Origin: Rotaria sp. Silwood1
Lineage: Eukaryota; Rotifera; Eurotatoria; Philodinida; Philodinidae
DNA: 64,000 bases
Assembly: GCA_905250075.1 (NCBI GenBank)
Contig: CAJNOP010000515.1
Coordinates: forward strand, 87,782 to 151,781
Direction: 5' to 3'
How positions within the stretch are numbered: position 1 is the first letter of the stretch; the number at the start of each line of letters is the position of its first letter. A model generated the notes under the pieces. The model did not search any database and was not told where the DNA came from. It was given only the letters and a program-made list of their open reading frames with translations. Below, one piece after another: positions 34,948 to 46,165 of this stretch. The translations under genes and the position numbers were made by a program.

Positions 34948-37900
34948 TCAAACCCAAAAACGAAATCTTGTTATTTCGATATGAACTCGACTATTAGGGA
35001 AATGCATTTGAACCATAGAACGATAAGGTTCGATTTTTTCACGATTGATTTCTCCATAAATATCGAGTAAAACAAGTTCTTTTAATTGTTCAACTAATTC
35101 AGAAAGATCTTGTTGAAAGACAGCAACATGTTCAGCTAAATAAAAAAATTTTTTTTTAAAATAATTTATTTGTAATTTTTTTTTCTTTGATAAACGTACT
35201 AATCGACTGAGTTGTTCGTAAGGATTTTATCCAATGTCTACTGAAAACTTGACATAAATATTTTGTTTCATATTTTGGTCGAACTTAAACAAAGAGAAAT
35301 ATTTTATATTAATTTATCTTATAAAAAATTTTATCAAATCGAAAAACTCTTCAGATTTTCTTCAATTAAATATTCGTAGAAAAAAAATATTTTTATTGAA
35401 AATATATCAACTTACTTGATGTCCAAGGAAAGTCGTCATCCCGCCAAAGACGCAATGTTTGTAAATATGGTGTAAAACTACTGAGAAGAGGTACGAGATT
35501 TTTACCCATATGAGCCGATTCGTCTGAACCATAATTACAACTCGACAGACAAAATTCGATGTGTCGAACGGTAGTCAATGCATTTTTTCTTAGTTTATCG
35601 GATGCCTAAAAATAAGAATAATTAAATTTTAACATTGATTCATAAAAATGACATTTAGAACAAATGAACAAACTGTAGTCGTTTGTTTGTCATTCAAACG
35701 TTGAACTAAAGTCATATTTATTTTTCTCAAACGTCAATAATTATTAACAAGTGTACCAGAAACGATTTCAGTATTACCTTTCTCAACTTCTCTTTTCCTT
35801 ATTTTTGCTTGATCAATATATCTTTTTTTTATCAAAAGACTCAACAGGAAATCGCCTAAAAATCAATACCAAATGTCATTTAAAACTCATTATTTTTTTA
35901 TTTACGTGAACAAAATAAAAATTTCGATATTGGAAGTATTGCATAAAATAAGTACAGAGGTTGTCATTGATCAACAAATATCTTTTTCAGATCTCTTCAT
36001 AGTTTTTGTTATAGATAGAAATGCACATAATACAAGCTATACCATACTATTCTCAAATAATGAACACAGTTCGGAAAAATCTGCATTGCAAAGCTGGAAC
36101 AATACATCAAGAAAAATTTGTTAGAACAATCCCTCGGATTGAAATGCTCGACTAACATTAGCAGTGTCTTATCCAGTGTGGGAGCCTGGGGCATTTGCCC
36201 CCCCCCCCCTCGAGAAAAATGAAATAAGTTTTAAAAAAAATAATATAATTTTCTAAAACTATTTTTTATGAGAGATTTTTGGAAAAATTGTTGATAAAAT
36301 GTTGTTAAAATAGAACAAATTCGTTTTCCTTAGTATAATCTGATTAACACATATGATTGATCAATGTCAACCTTAAAAAATTTTTGCTTGCCCTCCCGAC
36401 AACTAAATTCGCCCTCCCGGAGTAAAAACCTGGATAAAACATTAACCATTAGGTATTTTCCCGATCAATTGTTAATACATAATGATGATAAAAAATATTA
36501 ATCTGAGTGTTAAAGAATAACAAAGGACAGATATCTTAAATTTTACTGTATTGAAGTGAGAATCCTGCATTAGACTTCATTTCTCGGATATGTAGCTCAT
36601 AGACAATCTCTAGGAGGAGGGTCCAACGACAACCCATAATAGAAAATTTCAGCGTCAGTTACCCATCGAATATTACAGACTGATCTTCACTATTTGTCAT
36701 ACAAGAACAACTTAACAACCTTAAGATCTCTAATTAACAGAAATGACATGTGAATGTAGTTTAACCCTTGGAGGACTGTGGGACATACGTTGTCCTACCT
36801 GTTTTTCAGTTGAGAAAATATTTGCTCTACATTTAATTGTTATAGCCTATAAGGTAATATGTTGTTCTACTTCTAATCTTATGCATCTTTTCTCACTTCC
36901 TTTCTGTAATATAGATCCTTCTCAGATATTCTCCTTTTGTTGTACTGCTATATATTAATATCGTGATTTCTCGTCTTTCCCTTGATGTTATTGTTATAAA
37001 GTCTTCATCTAATCATTGTGAACCACATACAATAAATTGATTGAAGAAGCACATTTTGATTGAAACAAAATTTGGTCCTCAAAGGGCTAAAAATGCTATT
37101 TGAAGAGCAATATGACAAAAGACGTGTGCTCCTATTAGCGATATCGTATGGATCGAAGCAGAAAAGCCGAACAGTTTTGTTATTTTCTACATAATGAAAA
37201 TATATTTAATCGAAGTATATTATGCAAAATGTAACATATTAGTTTTTCCAAATGATAATATTTTGTTAATTTACATAAAATATCATTGAAAATTAATAAA
37301 AGGAATTTAAAAAACAGGTTAATTTAATGAATACTTACATATTCAATAAGGTGCAAGAACCATTCGAATTGTTCGATTCGAAGATAAATCAACTGAATTG
37401 GCATTGAAATAAGATAGGCAAGGACTTGTGCACGTAGTTTAGTTCGATTAATACAGTGGTCATTATATGCTATAGAAAGATTTTAATCAGGTTTTTGTAA
37501 ACAAAAATATTCTGAAATCTAACTAAATCCTATACAAGAAAGATATATATCATTCAAACATATATATCGATTTATATCGTTTATTTTATGATTATTAAGT
37601 AATTCTAAAGATCTTTTCCGTTTTTAATTATCCAAAGATCAATTTCTAAATATAACAGCAACTTTATTTCAAACTTCACTCAATCCATTATTTCAATTCA
37701 TATTTCTATTCTTAAAAAGAACAAAAATACTCATAGAACAAACAACAAAAAACGATTTATTAACTTAAAACTCATTTTTCAAGCTTTTAAGCCCTGTCAA
37801 ATACATTCTCTCAATAATAATAAATTGTTATCAAGTCCATACAGAGCTGATCTAATCTATTGTCATATGAATATATTTTCCATATGCAAAAAACGTGTGT

Positions 37901-40900
37901 TTGTCTTTAAAATGTCAGAGAAGTTAAATAAAGACAGTTTTTCCATTGACTATGTTTATTTAATTTCGGTAGAAGTATTTTCTTAGATCGAATAGATCTT
38001 CAAAAGTGTCGAATTTTTGTTTATTTTATGTTAGACAAATAATCAACTGATTAGAATCATTATTGAATTGTGTGGTACCATTATCGATATTAAATAGAGA
38101 CTATTACTTTTCATCTTTCTTAATATCCAAACATATTCGAGAACAGCTAAATGATTCCATTTGAGATGATCTCTACTATCAATCTTCAGATGTTCTCTAC
38201 CATCTATCAATCGATTAAATATCGTTAGACGCTTAACTGCTATATAATAATGCAGAAATATTTTGTTTTCTTTGTAATAAGAAAATATTTCTCTATAAAA
38301 ATGACACATCACTCAAAGATAATTAGTTTGCATAAATATTCGCAAAACTAGTTGGACTTAGTTCAGTGAATTTCGATAGTAATGACAGTTAAGATAAAAG
38401 AACTCATTTCGGATAACCACAAAAATAAAATTGTAATTTACCAGAACCACGCCAAAAACCAGAACCAAAATCAAGTCTTGTAACGTATTGAAAATGAATA
38501 TCATTTACTATGTCCAATGATGACTGCAAAAACGTCGAATATGCTAAATGACTAAGATATTTGTGTCGTCCTACAAAAAAAAAAAAAATAATTTTTCTCG
38601 ATAATTAAATTTTAAAACATCATTAAGATGAAATAAATGAATATTTTAAGAGATTTTCTTCCGAAGAACAAGTCAACCTAGAAAAATCTCTTTTCAATCT
38701 TTTTTATATAATGAAATATTTACCCATATTAAATTCAATAGATCTAATGTGGGGATAGATTTTATCAAATTCAGTCAGAAATGAATAAATTGCTGGACAT
38801 AAATCAATTTTCATACATTTAACATTTTCCCAATCAAAAATCATTGGATAATCTCTTAAAAACAAGAATAAAACAAATTCTCTATTATCGCAAAATTAAA
38901 TATCTTACATAATATTGTCAAATAATTTCGGTTTAATTATTCTGATTGATGATATATGTTGACATAACAAAGCTCTATCAAAATAACATTTAACATTTGT
39001 CCAATAACGATCAATAAAAATTCGATCATTTTTAAACGAATCAATTATTTTTTCAATATCATTTTCAAATAATAATTTGCATTTCGATACAATATAAAAA
39101 TCGAAATCGATCAAATGAATTAATATATCAGGCATTATATATTCACGAAGATAATTTACATCAATAACATTAGTTTCATTCGTTCGAGTTTTTATATCTA
39201 AACGAACTTTTAGCTTTTCAATGTAATATACATTATTAATAATCCATTTTAAATAAACTAATTGCAAGTCGTCGAGAATAACACTTTTTAAAGAAAAACA
39301 TTTTAATTTTGGCATCTACAAAAAATTATTATACAAAAGGATGTTTCATTTCATATTCAAATCAAACACTTCTTCATAGAGAATTATGCACAATTTTAGG
39401 GCCCCCTACTCGAGACAAAATTACTATCCATTTGCAAGGTGTCTGTTACTTGGACATTTCAAAAAGGCGCTGCTGATAATTGTATCCTTGAACTAAGATT
39501 TTCGTCTATCAATAAACGCGAATTATGTCTGTACTGACTCTTTGATTGTATCATTTCGTGTCAAAATGAATAGGATCTATATCGTCACAATTATTATTTT
39601 TCCACCTTGTGATCGGCATAGAACTATTTAAATGTAATAATCTTTCATTAAATATTCATCAAGAATAATACATTTTAGTAATTTAATTATTATCGATATC
39701 TATAAAGATGTAGCGCAAGAATTAGAGGTCTACACCGAATTGGTCCCATTTTTTCTATCCGAATTCGTCTCATTCTATATACACTTCTTATTAATCTATC
39801 ATCTAACATGTCTAAATTAATATTCATTCATAATTTATTCTTTACCAATTTTTTTTAAACAGAAATACAAGAAGAATAAATAAGAGTATAACACAATAAA
39901 AGAGCATACAAGAATAATACATGCAGGGACGTTCCTAGCACGGGGGGGGGGGGGGGGCGTACCCAAGCAGACAAGAATTTGGAAAAACGCGTTTAAACCC
40001 TACAATCGGGAACCGCGATTGTGATCCACTCAGGCTCAAAAAAATAACCCCGTTTTTTGCGTGTTTCGCGTTTTTTTGCGCTTAATTTTCAGTTTTTGGC
40101 CGTGAAAACGGTGAAAACCCCACTTTTTGAGCGCTAAAACGCTTGATTTTTAAGTTCCAGAAAACTTCAGAAGTAAAAGCACGTTTTAACGCTCAAAAAG
40201 TGGGATTTTCGCCGTTTTCACGGCCAAAAACTGAAAATTAAGCGCAAAAAAAACGCGAAACACGCAAAAAACGGCGTTATTTTTTTGAGCGTGAGTGGAT
40301 CACAATCGCGGCTCCCGATTGTAGGGTTTAAACGCGTTTTTCCAAATTCTTGTCTGCTTGGGTAGTTGATCACGTAATATACGAATTAAATCGAAAATGA
40401 CGTGGACAATCCACGTCATTTTCGATTTAATTCGTATATTACGAGGGCAAATTTGTGGTTTTAATCCCCCTTTTAGGTACGCCTCTGAATACATGTTATT
40501 TTTTTCTTTTCTTAATCTTTACTACTTTTCCTGTTTCAATAGCTAAATCGAAACATATTAGATACGTACATGTTTAAGATATGAATAAGATTATGTTAGG
40601 TTCAGTACAATATATATATGCTAACAAGAGACACAAGTTAACTGAACACAGAGTTTATGATGGAAATATCCATTAGACAAATAAAATAATCGATTGGGAG
40701 AAAACCTATCAATCGCAAAGAATATCAGAGAATGACAGAACGTGAAAAAAAGTATAAGACTAAACATATATGATGACGTAATATGGAAGGCAGGGAAAAG
40801 ACCAATGCAGATAAGAGAGAGACGAAGAGAATGAAATGACAAAACGTCAATAATAATTTCACATTTTTTTTTCTCTTGCTATTCAAATTTAATTGATAAA

Positions 40901-42686
40901 TTAATAAGTATATATAGAATGGGACGAACTAGGAATCAATTTTTTTGTATCGGACGAGTTCGGATATAAAAAAATGGAACGAATTTTCATCGGACAAAAA
41001 ATGGGACCAGTTCGGGTGACACCAAATTAGATATTGGAATACAGTAATCATTAAATATGAATAATGCTAAAGAAAAACAAATTGTCACCTAATCGCCATG
41101 CACAGAAGTTCATCCAAATTCGATAGAATCCCTGCTTTCACACGAGGTGCGTGTTCGTAGAGAATCTGTTACAAGAAATCTTTTAGAAACTTCAAAAGAA
41201 ACGCGGATTAATAATGATCAACAAGATAATCTGTATATTTATTCATTAATTTCAATTTAGTTAACAAAAACTTCTCATTATATAATATAATAAAGAAGAT
41301 ACTCTACTTCAAAACAAATAACCAAACGAATTTTTAACCGTATATTGACTCATCGCTCATTTTCAAGAGAATTATTTATCAGTGTTATATAAAGATAACA
41401 AGTATTGTTTCTTCTTTAGATTAGTAATAACTATGAATCCGTGGCGCAGTTACAATACAGCATTGCCACGATCGACTCTTTAAAACAAGCACCATCAGCA
41501 CTCCATTTCAGGGCCAAAATGGGACGGTGTGACATTGCACCTTTGGAATCTCTGATAAGAAGTCTATTTTTGGTACGAATGAATTCTTTTTCATTGATAA
41601 ACTTAAAGATATTTTATGTCAATAATCATTATCAAATATGATTATTCAGCTTGATTTATCTATTCGAACTAAGACAACATTCGACTTTACTATAATTTGT
41701 CTTCATATTATAATTGCTAAAACTGTTTAGAAGAAAAATAATCAAATGTTAGATTGAACTGATCTAAAAACAATTTGAGATAACATATGGAAAGAATTTT
41801 CTCATCGGCATAATGATAATAGTGCGTTTGACGTGATATTATTCTACAAATCTATTTCTCTTTTTATTGAACATTGAATAGATTCAATTTCTCATTTTTG
41901 TTTACCTTTTCATACCAATTGAGAATAGTTGATGCAAATCGTTTCATACTCGGTTCATATGATGATTCTTTCATTAACGAATCTTTGAATATAACTGAAA
42001 GAGTTTCAAGAGCAGGTGCATGCTCAATAATACGTTCAAGAAAATAACCATAAATTAAATGAATATGTAAATAACGAAGAGTCATACAATGAGTAACAAC
42101 TACATTGTTAATTGAAATAGAAGATAATGAAAAACATTTATGAATATCAACGGCACTAACATCATTTGATATATCAACTTCAAGAGATATTAAACGACAT
42201 TTATCAGAAAATAATGTACGTAGGAATTTTTTGAACATAAGCATCAATTTCGATTCTAGAACAAAAAAAGCATTTAAATTTAACGTTTAAAAGGAGAAAT
42301 TGCAATTGACCTTCATTATGACGAATTATTCGAGACATTTTTTCATAATGAGTTAATTTAAAAATATCTTTATCAACAGTAAATATTAATTCATCCAATT
42401 GATATTCAATAAGAAATAATAAATGTTCAATCAATTTTTTCGTCAAATAACATTTTTTAAGAATAAGTTTTTTTAATTTAACAAAACGAAGAATTTTAGA
42501 ATGATTGAAAGATAAACATTTCTCACTAATAACAATTCCATTTTTAGTCATTGAAAGTTTTAAATAAATAATATCATTAAAGCGTTTATTTAACGACCAA
42601 AACGATTCAATCATTTCAAACCATCTTATATGATTTAATATCATAAGTAAAATTTCATTTGCGAGATTTTCTAATCTATTTAACAT
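34948..42686 (-). CDS. F-box / leucine-rich-like protein, eight exons
   Basis: Exons (5' to 3'): 42311-42686, 41906-42255, 38909-39315, 38724-38854, 38442-38570, 37339-37469, 35416-35605, 34948-35135. All phases match and the joined frame gives 633 residues. The N-terminus is an F-box: LENLANEILLMILNHIRWFE, then SFWSLNKRFNDIIY. The remainder alternates hydrophobic strands and helices in LRR-like fashion (LVKLKKLILKKCYLTKKLIE, TLRYLHIHLIYGYFLERIIE, LVPLLSSFTPYLQTLRLWRD) and ends RSMVQMHFPNSRVHIEITRF. F-box proteins link substrates to SCF ubiquitin ligases through Skp1; substrate is unknown. Start ATG is the first in frame. Five introns are 55-130 bp or so, but three are long (35606-37338, 37470-38441, 39316-41905); transposable elements lie in the first and last of these. 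The architecture resembles an expanded bdelloid rotifer F-box family (from memory). Confidence 0.83.
36169..36437. mobile_element. Putative short element in F-box gene intron
   Basis: Ends are TTATCCAG on the left and CTGGATAA on the right, followed inward by GC-rich sequence (GGGAGCCTGGGGCATTTGCC with a 12-C tract at 36198-36209; on the right, CGCCCTCCCGGAG). No target duplication was found, so the assignment is tentative. Confidence 0.35.
36761..37090. mobile_element. piggyBac-like MITE in F-box gene intron
   Basis: The left boundary is TTAA followed by CCCTTGGAGGACTGTGGG; the right end, reverse-complemented, is TTAG followed by CCCTTTGAGGACCAAA. TTAA targets with CCCTTTGA-type ends are characteristic of the piggyBac superfamily; here one TTAA copy has a point change. 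About 320 bp, no transposase. The 71-residue plus-strand frame inside is not a gene. Confidence 0.5.
39728..41025. mobile_element. Inverted-repeat element hosting a nested hAT-like element
   Basis: The left end has CTACACCGAATTGGTCCCAT and then TATCCGAATTCGTCTCATTC and TATATACACTTCTTATTAAT. The right end, reverse-complemented, has GTCACCCGAACTGGTCCCAT, TATATCCGAACTCGTCCGAT and TATATATACTTATTAATTTA. The ends therefore form a ~90-120-bp imperfect inverted repeat. hAT-like element 5 (39924-40487) sits inside, so this element was there first. Located in the 2.6-kb intron of the F-box gene. Confidence 0.6.
39916..40495. mobile_element. Non-autonomous hAT-like element 5, giant palindrome, 8-bp TSD
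   Basis: Element 39924-40487 (564 bp) has exact duplications AATACATG on both sides (39916-39923, 40488-40495). Ends: CAGGGACGTTCCTAGCACGG and, reverse-complemented, CAGAGGCGTACCTAAAAGGG. A 16-G tract (39942-39957) lies 18 bp from the left end. Inside is a near-perfect inverted repeat of about 200-bp arms (39961-40364; arms start ACCCAAGCAGACAAGAATTT), followed by a second palindrome (about 40371-40444, centre GTGGACAATCCAC). No coding capacity. Confidence 0.88.
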
Positions 42687-43223
42687 ATTATCTAAAAAAG
42701 TCGATAACTATTTCAAATATACCGATTAAACCTCCTTCATTGTCATATATTAATCTATTCAAATCTGTCAAGCTTTGTTTATTTTATTTGACAAATTTTT
42801 CACAAAACCAAATAAAAAAATACAAGATGGAAGAATCTCTTTTTTCTCATCAATTCATCTAATCAATATTAAATGGTTTTAATATAAATAATTTTTCTGG
42901 AAAAGAGTTATTTGACGTCTAAATCTTACGAAAACAAAAATAAATTTTTTACCTGTTTAAAAGTTTCTCTACGATAGAAAAATGGATATATATACATGCA
43001 GTTATGCAATATTCTACGATGAAATCACAAGACGGCGGTGAACGTCTATAATGAACGAGAAGGAAAAGCTCTTCCCTTCCTTTTTCTTTCTTTATTCAAA
43101 AATGAACCAATTCGACGAAAAAAAAATTGATATCCGACTAATATGATGAAATATAAAACAGACATATTTATCTTTCTCTTAGAACGTTGTGATCTTTCAA
43201 TTTGATGTGACCTGTAAAAAGAA
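42687..43223. other. Upstream region of the F-box gene
   Basis: Promoter side of the minus-strand F-box gene. No TATA-like motif at a clear distance; no other gene recognised. Confidence 0.3.
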
Positions 43224-43360
43224 GGTACTACTTGTTCACTTTAGACATATTCTATGCACTAATTGGCGTGTTTAATAAACACAGATCAAAGGGACATCAA
43301 AAGGTGAGGGTATCCGTGAGGGTGATGGTGAGCGCTATGTCTAAAGTGAACAAGTACCAC
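43224..43360. mobile_element. Short foldback MITE
   Basis: GTACTACTTGTTCACTTTAG on the left pairs with CTAAAGTGAACAAGTACC on the right; ends continue ACATA/TATGT. About 137 bp, no coding capacity. Lies ~540 bp upstream of the F-box start codon. Confidence 0.7.
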
Positions 43361-43876
43361 ATCTTATTTCTTTAATCACTCTTGTCATATTATCACTGTC
43401 CCGACTTCTTTCTGCTTTTCGTTTTGATTGTACGAAATCGGCTCGTGAAACAAGGTCATCTTTAGCCGGTTATTTGATCTCGTTTATTCATCTAGTTGTT
43501 ATTTTTCCTATTTTTTTCTTACCATCAAATTTCTATACAAAACAATTTAAAAAAGCAATCAAATGCCTCTGACGCATGATTCATTTGAAAGAGTTTTTAA
43601 TAATTCTACAATACGAAAACATTTACAATAATTCAATATATAATTTTTTATGATTTTTCGCTGTAAATTTTTTTCTATTATCTATTTCAAAGAGAAAATC
43701 TACGTAGATAGTGATTTTCAGATTTGAACTCAATTATCAAATTTGATTTGATTTCATGATACTTCTTCGATGTTTCTATCTTTTATTTCTGCATTCCTAC
43801 GTTTTTTTTTTTGTGTGTTATTCGCTCTTCAATTATCACTCAACATATCGAACTAATAATTTTTATTATATAGGAT
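43361..43876. other. Intergenic, no gene recognised
   Basis: Ordinary AT-rich sequence with no repeat structure that I could see. Confidence 0.35.
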
Positions 43877-44040
43877 GGGTGTGGGGTGTGTGGTGTGAGT
43901 GCGGGTGTGGGTGGATGTGAGTGTGGGTGTGTGGATGTGGGTGGGTGTGGGTGTGTGGGTGGGTGTTGATGAGTGTGAGTGGGTATGGGTATGGGGCCGT
44001 GTGTTAAGGGAAGAGCAATACTCACACCCACCCACACCCA
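43877..44040. repeat. Telomere-like hairpin (2 of 6)
   Basis: A ~125-bp left arm of GTGTGGGTGTGGGTG-type words, a spacer containing TTAAGGGAAGAGCAATA, and a short right arm CTCACACCCACCCACACCC. The left arm is much longer than the right, as though extended. Frames on both strands (VGVGVWVGV, PTHPHPPTS) are low-complexity artefacts. Confidence 0.8.
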
Positions 44041-44582
44041 ATCACTTGATATTTTTACCAAGAATACCCAGGTCAATCACGCCCGATCGGATCCTGTCGG
44101 TTCCAAATAATTCCGACTGAAACCTATCCCAATTTTGTCGGAATCCTAACTAACGGATTCCGATGTCGGATCCGACATCGGATTTGCAGAAAATCCGATC
44201 GAATCCTGTCTGTTTTTGTCGGATTTTACTTTTCGTATTAGCGTTTCTTTGTAATATGTTATAACATCTGTACTGCGGGTGGCGGTAACGCTACTCCTCC
44301 AGTTTATCATTAGCGTATTGAAATAAAATAAGTACACGCAAATTTTTCAAGTAAAAAAAATCGTTCATTTGTTCGTTTTTCATCATGGACAAGACTATAT
44401 CGGAGCCAAAATCGTTTCGCTGATTTTCTAATGATTTATTAAAATAAAATAGATAATGAAAAACTGTTTTAAAAAAAATTAATTTCAAAGAATCATATAG
44501 TTCTTAATTTTCTGTAGATAGTCTGCTCTCTTGATTATTGATGCCTGTAATCTTCTCGAGCATTAATGTTCTATATCGAATA
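44041..44582. repeat. TCGGATCC-rich repeat block
   Basis: Between 44085 and 44235 the words TCGGATCC, TCGGAATCC and ATCCGAT recur in both orientations, with a perfect 22-bp palindrome at 44160-44181 (CCGATGTCGGATCCGACATC then GG). It resembles the subterminal word arrays of the hAT-like elements but no ends or duplication were found; it may be one decayed end. Confidence 0.45.
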
Positions 44583-46020
44583 TCATTTTGTTTCATTTTT
44601 TTCACAATGTTTGGGTGGAGCAGCATAAAGCCAAATGACAATTATAATGTGAAAAGCAATAAAAATGCTGATAAAAACATAGACAGCTCGATGATCTAAA
44701 TACGCAATCTACGAATCTTTTGCCACACGATAATCTGATATATATTCCCATGCAATCATACTAATAATACTATGCTCAATAGAATGAAGAACCAGATTAA
44801 ATATACATTATATTCCATATTGATCCAATGATATTAAATAAGAAACTGTAGGATAAATGAAAAAACAAGTTGAGAGATAAATAAAAATAAAAGAAATAAT
44901 TAGACTTCCAAGTGGTCTATTCACTGTCCAACGAAATGTAGTCGATGTCAAAAGAAGTGTACATGAAACCTGAAGTCGATTTACTGAGAATCTTACAATG
45001 AAAATAATAATCTATAATATATAATCGATATAAATGACTCACTGTATTGGTATTCCAAAAGTAGTACAAGAAGATACGGCCGTGATTAATAAAACAAGAC
45101 AATATTCATTCCAAAAGTAATCAGACTGACGAGCTTTGAAAGAAAAATATTATTTATTCATTTTGTTTTTCTTTTAAATACAAATCAGTATGACAAGTGA
45201 CTGTTAAAACTGAACGTTTTCGATCTTCTTTATTACTTATTTCTTTCATTTGTCGACCATCATCTTCATCATCATCATCAATTCGAAAAAGAAAATCTTT
45301 AATATATCTTTGTTCAGTGTCGACATGTTCATATAATGACCATTCTTGTTGATCAACAAATGCTTCTCGATTAACTTCACTGAAACGATAAGGATCAGGA
45401 ATTAATATAACTTTATCATCTAAAAACAGTGATGTTATGAAAATTGATAAATGTTGAACATCCGATGGAAAATGATGTAATTCAAGTTTTTCCCCAAATA
45501 AACCTTTTATATGACGATGTTCACAAATATATATTTTATTATCTTCTTTGTTTATTTTTCCATTATATTTTATTTGTTCTTTTAGATCACCTCAACTATT
45601 TTCCATATAGAGTTGAGGATGCCAATGCAATTCAGCATATTTGTCAAGAGTAACAGATTTTGCATGAGCTAAACGTTGTTGATCAGCAGCTGAGAGATTA
45701 GATGGGAATTTATCAAATGAAACTGATCAACGAAATTCGATGGACGCATATGCTTGATATTTTTCATTTAATGTATCGATTTCACCTAGATTATTAATAA
45801 ATAAAAGATTGTTTGTGATGTTTTTCTAATCAGTTATCTATTCGAAGAAACACCAGACGAACATGAACTATAATTGCTTTATCCGCTTGTGATGATGATA
45901 AATCTGTCTCAGTGTCTGTAATTTGAAATGCTGTTCAAATAAAAGTCAAATACATTCCGATAGTTTAGAAAATTTTCTCAAACCTGATAGACCTTTGCTG
46001 ATCGTTGACATCGTGGACAT
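44583..46020 (-). pseudogene. Pentameric ligand-gated ion channel (Cys-loop type) pseudogene
   Basis: Starts ATG at 46020 (exon 45984-46020). The extracellular half shows YAELHWHPQLYMENS (the W-x-P loop), LELHHFPSDVQHLSIFI (the FPxDxQ signature) and NREAFVDQQEWSLYEH. M1 is YFWNEYCLVLLITAVSS, M2 RLQVSCTLLLTSTTFRWTVN, M3 starts VSYLISLDQYG, and M4 is AVYVFISIFIAFHIIIVIWL, followed by the stop at 44583. So the whole receptor fold, without the Cys-loop cysteines, can be followed. It is disabled: in-frame TGA at 45727-45729 and 45592-45594, TAA at 44808-44810, TAG at 44709-44711. Two predicted donors (after LVFLRI, and after VTCHT) read AT where GT is expected. hAT-like element 4 lies 146 bp upstream of its ATG. 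The family assignment is firm; ligand and ion are unknown. Confidence 0.77.
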
Positions 46021-46165
46021 GTCTGAATATTTGTTTGTGATTGTATATTAATAAGAATCTGTAAATATTTCAATGATTTTCTTAACGCAGTCCTAATTTT
46101 TTAGCAAGTACTGATTGGACAAATCCTAGACAAAAAATATAGACGAAACTCACTAGTTCAACTGC

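Noticed and set aside
38043..38312. 89-residue minus-strand ORF in an intron of the F-box gene
   Set aside because: The surrounding exons join perfectly without it, it begins with a non-ATG codon just after a stop, and it has no domain.
43840..44120. Repetitive PTHPHPPTS / VGVGVWVGV frames
   Set aside because: Translation of the telomere-like repeat; stops are absent because of composition.
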